A DNA stretch of 64,000 bases, taken from the NCBI GenBank assembly GCA_002102555.1, contig MCFL01000002.1, forward strand, positions 434,001-498,000, written 5' to 3'. This document shows positions 58,201-64,000 of the stretch, piece by piece. The DNA comes from Catenaria anguillulae PL171 (Eukaryota; Blastocladiomycota; Blastocladiomycetes; Blastocladiales; Catenariaceae). How positions within the stretch are numbered: position 1 is the stretch's first letter; the number at the start of each line of letters is the position of its first letter. The position numbers and the translations under genes were made by a program. The notes beneath the pieces are model-generated. The model ran no database searches and was not told the origin of the DNA. It saw only the letters and a program-made list of their open reading frames with translations.

Positions 58201-59141
58201 ACCGGCTACGTGCTCATGTTTTCGGCGCTGCTCACGAAAATCTATCTCATTTATGCGTACGTTGGTGAATCCCGTTTGGTTCAAGCACACCTCCTTGTCT
58301 CACTCGTGAACCTGTGATCATCGGGGTCCTCCTTTGTTGGCCCACAGCATCTTTTCTTCGCAACGCATCGTCAAACGTCGCATGTCTCGCTACTTTGCCT
58401 TCACGTTCCTCATGACGTCGATTCAACTGATCATTTCCGGCGTATGGTTCATGTTTGACTCAACCCCGGTCGTGTCCTTGAGCATTACCGGTGTCACTTG
58501 GGTTGTGAGACGCATGGATGCCAACTGGGTAGTGCTGGTGTCCATGCCGCTCGTGATTCTGACCATATTTGGCATTTACTTTGCTTTCAAGGTACGTTTC
58601 AATGCGACTGCTACCATGATGCCGTGGTCAGGATGAGACTCACTGCCTTGCCTTCCGATTGGAATAGTGCCGCAACGTTCAATCCTCTTTCAATGAAGGC
58701 CAGTCTGTCGCCATTGCCACCTACGCCATTGCCCTAACACTGCTAGTTGTCGGCACCGTCGTCCTGCTGCTCGAACAACCGCTCGTCCAGTACATCATCT
58801 CTGCATCGCTGGTTTCGGTGACAACCGTCTCTGTGCAACTCATCTTCTTTGTGCCCAAACTGCTTGCCGTGCTGTCGCGCGGCGACAACACGGAAATGGT
58901 GCCGTCAAGTGCAACCGCGGGCACGTCAGGCGACGGCAAGAGCAGCACGGGCGGAGGCGATGGGAGCAGCTCGCATGGCACGCTTCGGTGCAAGACGTGC
59001 AAGCAGGCGATTGGCTTGAGTTCCTCGGCGGTCACGACCGTTGGGGCGGGTCCTGGGTTGAATACAATGGCCGGTGTGAACGGGCCAATTGGGAAGGGAG
59101 CAGTTCTGAGGACCGTGTCAGAGGGGAAACATATGAAGTAG
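55233..59141 (+). CDS. composite receptor: BMP-type binding domain, kelch region, family C 7TM
   Basis: Large receptor-like protein of about 1,040 aa. A signal peptide (VVLAFAMVFASAVSLVNA) leads into a BMP/PnrA-type substrate-binding domain: WKIVIVSN, FSGGALRACNEL, NEGGFLAGALAGVFTASRKVGVIG, FVHGYLNGVMSVCP, VVFGAGGGQGSAGILHAAGRGVFVIGVDSDES. Kelch-type repeats follow (about residues 400-720): ILVWGGQDAFGEFP, SVFVFGGQ, MFVFGGVSSEGKLLSDFW, LGLFGGALENTQD, VLFTGGITSQGALNSTYVW. Then comes a family C 7TM domain (WAVTVVNVFGLLLALGLIGF; LIGAALAHVGLIGSG) with, after splicing, FKCRNVQSSFNEGQ, the mGluR/GABA-B-type loop. Exons: 55233-55371, 55454-55603, 55679-55813, 55882-~55979, ~56154-56309, 56393-56621, 56675-58258, 58350-58591, 58668-59141. 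One intron holds T19. A tail of about 80 residues has CKTCKQ. Possible homopolymer undercall at 56153. Confidence 0.82.
55997..56015. repeat. T19 homopolymer inside an intron
   Basis: Nineteen T within the intron that follows the GVIG segment of the receptor. The run may be mis-sized in the assembly. Confidence 0.8.
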
Positions 59142-59380
59142 AGATTATTGGGCCAGGAGTCGGCAATGGATAAGTTGTGCTGCTGCTCGGTGAAATGGTG
59201 ATTGTTTGCGATTGTTTGCTTGTTGTGCGCGGTAGAATTGTTGCTTCAAACCTTCAACCTCGTATCATGATTACATGGTCCTCTACCACTTGATACAAGG
59301 AGTATGGCATGAGGTAAATGCCACTGTATCTGGTTATATTTGCAATGTTGGTGCCAGCAACTCCATGGCACAGCACTTGG
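59142..59380. other. short gap between convergent genes
   Basis: 239 bases holding the 3' flanks of the receptor gene and of the first P450 gene. A TTGTTTGCGATTGTTTGCTTG segment near 59200 is the only notable feature. Confidence 0.5.
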
Positions 59381-61132
59381 TCAGCTCTGGATCAGTCTCA
59401 GACGCAAAGGCGTCGATCCCACTGGTGCCAGCCCTGTCGATGCCACCATTTCCATCTCTTCAGGCGCCGCAAGCAACTCGAATCTGCGCAACAAATGCAC
59501 GAAAAATGCGTGCAATTCGATTTCCGCGATGCGCGAGCCAATACACTTGCGCGAGCCGCTTCCGAACGGCATCACGACTGCTGCATGAATATCCTTGGTC
59601 TCCCAACGTTCGGGAAGGAATTGGTCGGGGTCCGAAACGAGCTTTGGGTCGTGCGACATGACAAAGTGATTGAATGTGAGGTTGGTTCCCGCGGGAAGCA
59701 AATACCCGCCAAGAACCGTGTCGCGTGTGAGGATACGGCCATTGGCGGGGATGGTGGGAATCATTCGAAACGTTTCCTGTTTGAGAACACGGTCGGCAGA
59801 AACGAATGAGTAGCGAATATAAGTCGCAAAGATGGAGGAAAGGCATGTACATACCTTGATGACGTGCTTCATGTACTTGAGCTTGGAAAACTGATCGACT
59901 TCAAGATCGCTGTCAGCGCCGACCACGGCTGCGATCTCCTCACGCAACTTGCTCTGGACCCTTGGGTTCCGGCCGAGCAAATACATCATGTTGAGCGCTG
60001 TACGAGATGTCGTGTCAACACCTGCCCGATTGAGGCAAGAGGTTAGTGTCTGAATGATCCTGCCCAGTGACGTGGTATCGAAGGACATACCCGCTCCAAG
60101 GAACTCGACTGTCATGATCATCATCTCGTCAAACGTCAACTCTTCCGGTCGTGCCAAAATATGGCCCAAGAACGTTCCCTCTAGCTCTTCTTTTGGCAGC
60201 TGCGCCAAATCCTTGAGCACGTCCCTTGTCAGCTCGTCGCAAATGTGGTGAATGTCCTCCAAGGCTCGAAAGTGCAGCCGCGACGACTTTGTCAACCGCA
60301 ACTTCCACGCCCACTCGGGCGTTTGCACCACGGGCCCAAGCGTGCGAACCAAGTCAACAAATGCGCGAATGATGCGTTGCGCCAAAGGGTTTGGTGGATC
60401 CGACAACATGCCCAGCGATCGGCCCAGCAAAATGGACGAAATGGCCTCAATCGACCACCGCATGACCACGTCCTCAATGTTGACCGTGGTGTTTCCTTGT
60501 ACCGCCGAATCGCCTTGCGCGCGCAACAGCTGCTCGATCTTGTCCATGCCCAAGCGTGTTGGCGGATTGACGCATTTCGTGAATGCCTTTTGCGCACGTT
60601 GCGGATTGAATATCAAGCCCTGAGCGGCCATGCGCGCGCGGCGCCATTCGGGCCCGTTGGACACGACAATGCCAAGGGGTTGGTTACGCTGCTGGCGGTA
60701 GTGAATCCACGTGTTGATGGCCGGTCGGGTTGGGTACTTTGTCTCACTCTGAAACGACTCGGCAATCATGTGCGGGTCGGCAATCCACAAGGATGGCCCG
60801 GTTTGGCCAGGAAGTTGCAGGCGGACAAGAGGGCCGTAATTGGCGTGGATGGCTTGCTGGGCGCGGTGATATTGGTTCTTGTTCTTGGAGGGGTCGTGTG
60901 CGCGAAAGGAGGGAATGGACCCGACGATTGGGTAGATGGGAAGAGAAGGAATTGAAGTGAAAGGCAAGGGTGACGAGGTCGCTGTCGTAACATTCTCCGA
61001 GGCGGGCGCGGCGGGCGCGGTGGGCGCGGTGGCAGTGGATTGCGGACGACGAGCGGCATTACTCAGAAGCAAAGGAGCTTGGCGGCGATAACCGCCACTG
61101 GCGACGAGGTGCCGTGTCAAGCTGTGGATCAT
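59381..61132 (-). CDS. cytochrome P450, copy 1 of a tandem pair
   Basis: Haem monooxygenase of about 534 aa. Exons 61132-60091, 60021-59855 and 59776-59381; introns of 69 and 78 nt in phases 1 and 0. I-helix oxygen motif AGVDTTS is formed at the first splice; K-helix ExxR is ETFR at the second (VIK-ETFRMIP). FLPERW and the Cys-loop FGSGSRKCIGSRIAEIELH complete the P450 hallmarks. The N terminus, MIHSLTRHLVASGGYRRQ followed by an Ala/Pro/Thr-rich stretch, lacks a membrane anchor and looks like a mitochondrial presequence. The PFTSIPSLPIYPIVGS entry and the AEIELH after the Cys-loop recall the mitochondrial P450 clan of animals. Redox partner would then be adrenodoxin-like; substrate unknown. 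Confidence 0.9.
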   Translation of the reverse strand: MIHSLTRHLVASGGYRRQAPLLLSNAARRPQSTATAPTAPAAPASENVTTATSSPLPFTSIPSLPIYPIVGSIPSFRAHDPSKNKNQYHRAQQAIHANYGPLVRLQLPGQTGPSLWIADPHMIAESFQSETKYPTRPAINTWIHYRQQRNQPLGIVVSNGPEWRRARMAAQGLIFNPQRAQKAFTKCVNPPTRLGMDKIEQLLRAQGDSAVQGNTTVNIEDVVMRWSIEAISSILLGRSLGMLSDPPNPLAQRIIRAFVDLVRTLGPVVQTPEWAWKLRLTKSSRLHFRALEDIHHICDELTRDVLKDLAQLPKEELEGTFLGHILARPEELTFDEMMIMTVEFLGAGMSFDTTSLGRIIQTLTSCLNRAGVDTTSRTALNMMYLLGRNPRVQSKLREEIAAVVGADSDLEVDQFSKLKYMKHVIKVCTCLSSIFATYIRYSFVSADRVLKQETFRMIPTIPANGRILTRDTVLGGYLLPAGTNLTFNHFVMSHDPKLVSDPDQFLPERWETKDIHAAVVMPFGSGSRKCIGSRIAEIELHAFFVHLLRRFELLAAPEEMEMVASTGLAPVGSTPLRLRLIQS

Positions 61133-61682
61133 TGTAGTGGTTTGAGGTGATCGGAGCGGAAGTCAGGTGGGGCGGGCAACGACACTGTCTACCTAGTGCG
61201 AAGGGACAGAAAGCCGAGTGCGCAAGGATACATGTACACATGTGCAGGCATATGAGGGAGTACCGAAGATGGATGAAGCGGGACAGCTCTTCCTTTATAG
61301 GTATGTAACAGGCGTCACCCTACATCTCAAGATTCGGACGTGGCCCATTTTTTAATTTGGATCGCCCGACGACTGAGGTCGCTGCTGCTGGCCTGCTGCC
61401 ATTGCATTGCTCGCCACCACCAAGGCAAATCAGCGATGGTCACCATCGACCGCCGAGTTTTCGGCTCAGCAACAAGTAACCCATGCTCATTTGCAGTGAA
61501 ATTCCGTCGGATTTTGAAACTCGCCTGATGTAGTGGTGCGTGCGCGCCGTCATGTCTCACATGCTCAATCCCCTGTGACATGTATCCTCATCGGTTGCCA
61601 TTTCGCACATGGATAACTACAACCTCAGGCTCAAACTGCGAAATCACACACGGCACACTTCATGCGATTACACAGTCTGAAG
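61133..61682. other. region between the two P450 genes
   Basis: 550 bases: promoter of copy 1 at the left and 3' flank of copy 2 at the right. A CCTTTATAGG string at about 61293 could serve as a TATA-like element. No gene seen. Confidence 0.5.
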
Positions 61683-63437
61683 TCACACTTGAATCGGCTT
61701 TAGACGCAGCGGTGTTGGCCCAATCGGCGTGATTCCCGTAGTTGTCTCCACCTCCATCTCCTCTGGCGCCGCCACCAACTCGAACCGGCGAAGCAAGTGC
61801 ACAAACAAGACATGCAACTCGATTTCCGCCACCCGCGACCCAATGCACCGCCGTGCACCGCTGCCAAACGGCAGTACGACCGCCGAGTGCACGTCCTTGG
61901 AATCCCAGCGCTCAGGAAGAAACACGCTGGGATTGGCGACAAGTTTTTCGTCGTGCGACATGACATACTGGTTGAGCCCAAGAGACGTTCCGGCGGGAAT
62001 CAAGTAGCCGCCGAGAATAGCGTCTTGTGTTAGGATTCGGCCGTTTTGTGGAAAGTTGGGCAAGATTCGAAAAGTTTCCTGCCATGCAAGGTCAACTGTT
62101 GTGAGCAACAAAGAATACTCAAAAGTGAGAGAATTGAGGACATGATTTGAGTACCTTGAGCACATTCTTGAAGTACTTGAGCTTGGAAAACTGGTCCACT
62201 GTTAGGTCATCGTCGCGGCCAACCACGCTCACAATCTCGTCTCGCAGCTTTGCCTGGACTCGTGGGTTGCGGCTGAGAAAGTACATGATGTTGAGCGCCG
62301 TGCGCGATGTGGTGTCGATACCTGAGCCAATCAATGCAGATATTGGCTTGTGAGTCGGCAAGCAAGGAAAGACAACAGGAAACAAAGGATGTACGGCATA
62401 CCCGCTTGCAAGAAATCCGCCGTCATCACCATCACCTCAGTGTGACTCAACGCCTCCGGCCGGGCAAGGACATGCCCCAAAAACGTTCCCTCGAGCTGCT
62501 CGGGCGCCAACTTCGCCATGTCCTTGATCACGTCCCTTGTGAGCTCATCACAAAGTTGATGAATGTCGGCCAATGCCTTGAAGTGCTCCCTCGCGACCTT
62601 GTTGAGCTGCCACTTCCACATCCACTCGGGCATGCGCATGATCGGCCCAAACGTGCGCATCATGACGAGGAACGAATCAATCATGCGCTGTGCAATGGGA
62701 ATGGCCGCCTCGTTGAGTGCGCCGAGCGGGCGGCCCAGCAGGACGTTGGAGACGGCTTCAATCGACCAGCGCATTACCAGGTTTTCAATGTCAACTGTCT
62801 GCTTCCCGTCCATGGCGAGCGGGCCTTGGGTGCGCAAGTGCTGCTCGATCTTGTCCATGGCCAAGCGCGTTGGCGGATTAACGCATTGGGTGAATGCCTT
62901 TTGTGCACGTTGCGGGTTAAAGATGAGTCCCTGTGCAGCCATGCGCACGCGGCGCCATTCTTCGCCGTCGGAAAGGGCAATGCCCATGGGTTGCTGGTGC
63001 TGCTGCCGATAGTAGACCCATGAGCTCAGCGGCGGGCGCGATGGAAACTTTGTTTCCGTTTGGAAGACTTGGGTGACAATGTCTGGGTCGGCAATCCACA
63101 GTGTGGGGTGTTGTGCGCCGGGCATTTGGAGGCGAACTAAGGGGCCATATTGCTCGTGGATGGCCTTTTGGGCAAGGTGGTATTGGTTCTTGGTTTTGGA
63201 CGGGTCGTGAGCGGTGATGGCAAGCATCGAGCCAATGAGCGGATATGTCGGCAATGACGGAATGGACGTAAAGGGCTGATACGAAGCGCCGTCCGTGACA
63301 GAGGTAGACGCGACCGCGGTGACTTTGAATCGACGCGTCTCGTGACCAGAGGTGAGCCAAGTGGGGCGGGCAGAAGGGAGCGACGCAACCGATCGGTGCA
63401 GCGTGGTCCGATGAGTGCTTCTAAACGTGCGAATCAT
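61683..63437 (-). CDS. cytochrome P450, copy 2 of a tandem pair
   Basis: About 532 aa, same strand and same gene structure as copy 1: exons 63437-62402, 62321-62155 and 62078-61683. The last two exons have the same lengths (167 and 396 bases) and phases as in copy 1. Motifs: AGIDTTSRTALN at the first splice, ETFRILPNFP at the second, FLPERW and FGSGARRCIGSRVAEIELH. The N terminus (MIRTFRSTHRTTLHRSVASLPSARPTW) is Arg/Ser/Thr-rich without acidic residues, again presequence-like. Long blocks such as AAQGLIFNPQRAQKAFT are identical between the two copies, so a tandem duplication is certain, though much of the rest has diverged. Substrate unknown. Confidence 0.9.
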
Positions 63438-64000
63438 GATTTGATGTTGAGGGGACGTCGGTCGATAAATACTTGTCGGTACGCAAGGTGAGGAAAGCTG
63501 GACGGAGATGCCAGGTGTGGAGAATCAATGGCGGACGAAGGCGCCATTTATATTGATCTGGATCTGTGACTGAGCGCCGTGTTGAGCGATCGACTGTCGC
63601 TGCCTCCATCGGATCGGAGCAGGAAGTATTTCTTATATCTTATACCTGGTGCAGGGCTTGGCTGCGCAAGAAACACTTCATGATCTCGCAAACCATGTGG
63701 GATTCGCATTTTGGTCTGGTGCAGGCCAAAGCAAAGCACGCCAAGTAAAGATGACGATGCCGTATCAAGGTATCAGTATTTGTGAATGTTCGGCTGTCAT
63801 TAGAATGCAACATCCGTCGGACATTGGAAATCACCCGGCCAAGTTGATTCCGCTTCTTTTCGTTGAGTTGTTTAATGTTGCGCAAACGCAAAGTCATGAG
63901 ACCGTCTTGTCTCGCGCAAACTGATCTGCAACACGAGACCACGATGGAGGGTCGCCGATCTGTCACCGTCGATCCTGCCATTTGAGATGTGGATTGCAAT
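63438..64000. other. upstream region of P450 copy 2 to window end
   Basis: 563 bases. The first part is the promoter of P450 copy 2, with a TCGATAAATAC string at 63462-63472. The remainder shows no recognisable exon. Confidence 0.4.

Noticed and set aside
1-64000. CRISPR arrays, operons, rRNA genes, viral genes
   Set aside because: No regularly spaced direct repeats, no rRNA-like blocks and no viral hallmark proteins; the intron-rich layout is eukaryotic nuclear.

Overview
The window reads as nuclear DNA of a filamentous or zoosporic fungus. Genes are dense on both strands. Most are split by short GT-AG introns of about 60-110 nt with donors such as gtacgt, gtatgt or gtgcgt, and intergenic gaps are mostly 0.2-2 kb. 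Fungal signatures include a sterylglucosidase-type GH5 enzyme, a Bzz1-like F-BAR/C1/SH3 protein, an FMP32-type mitochondrial protein and an Mtm1-type carrier. A cyclic-nucleotide-gated-type channel and a family C (GABA-B/mGluR-like) receptor are not features of Dikarya. They point by inference to an early-diverging lineage, such as Blastocladiomycota or chytrids; the exact species cannot be told from this sequence.

Layout. 0-14.4 kb: 3' part of an MFS transporter, a CNG-like channel, a START-domain protein, an SLC25 carrier of the Mtm1/SLC25A39-40 type, a small membrane protein, an SFT2 vesicle-transport protein and a CPA2 cation/proton antiporter. 14.9-25.3 kb: a DHHC palmitoyltransferase, a ZIP metal transporter, a DCN1-like neddylation factor and an S9 prolyl-oligopeptidase-family hydrolase. 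26.2-43.2 kb: an NTF2-like protein fused to Jupiter/HN1-like repeats, an FGGY carbohydrate kinase, tubulin cofactor D, a GH5 glycosidase and a large ankyrin-repeat protein. 43.7-54.6 kb: a secreted lectin-like protein, a Bzz1-like protein, Nse4, a DDE transposase and an FMP32/MCUR1 protein. 55.2-63.4 kb: a composite receptor (BMP-type binding domain, kelch region, seven-transmembrane family C domain) and a tandem pair of cytochromes P450 with presequence-like N termini.

The genes do not form one pathway; this looks like ordinary fungal gene order, with the P450 pair as the only clear local duplication. The most notable items are the receptor with a kelch region between its ligand-binding and membrane domains, the NTF2/Jupiter fusion, the CNG-like channel without a visible GYG filter, and the P450 pair.

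A caveat applies to about 29.7-56 kb. Several conserved proteins (FGGY kinase, cofactor D, GH5, ankyrin protein, lectin-like protein, Bzz1) change frame by one base at short homopolymers, often where one added base restores the family motif. I read this mainly as sequencing undercalls rather than gene death, so exon boundaries there are approximate.
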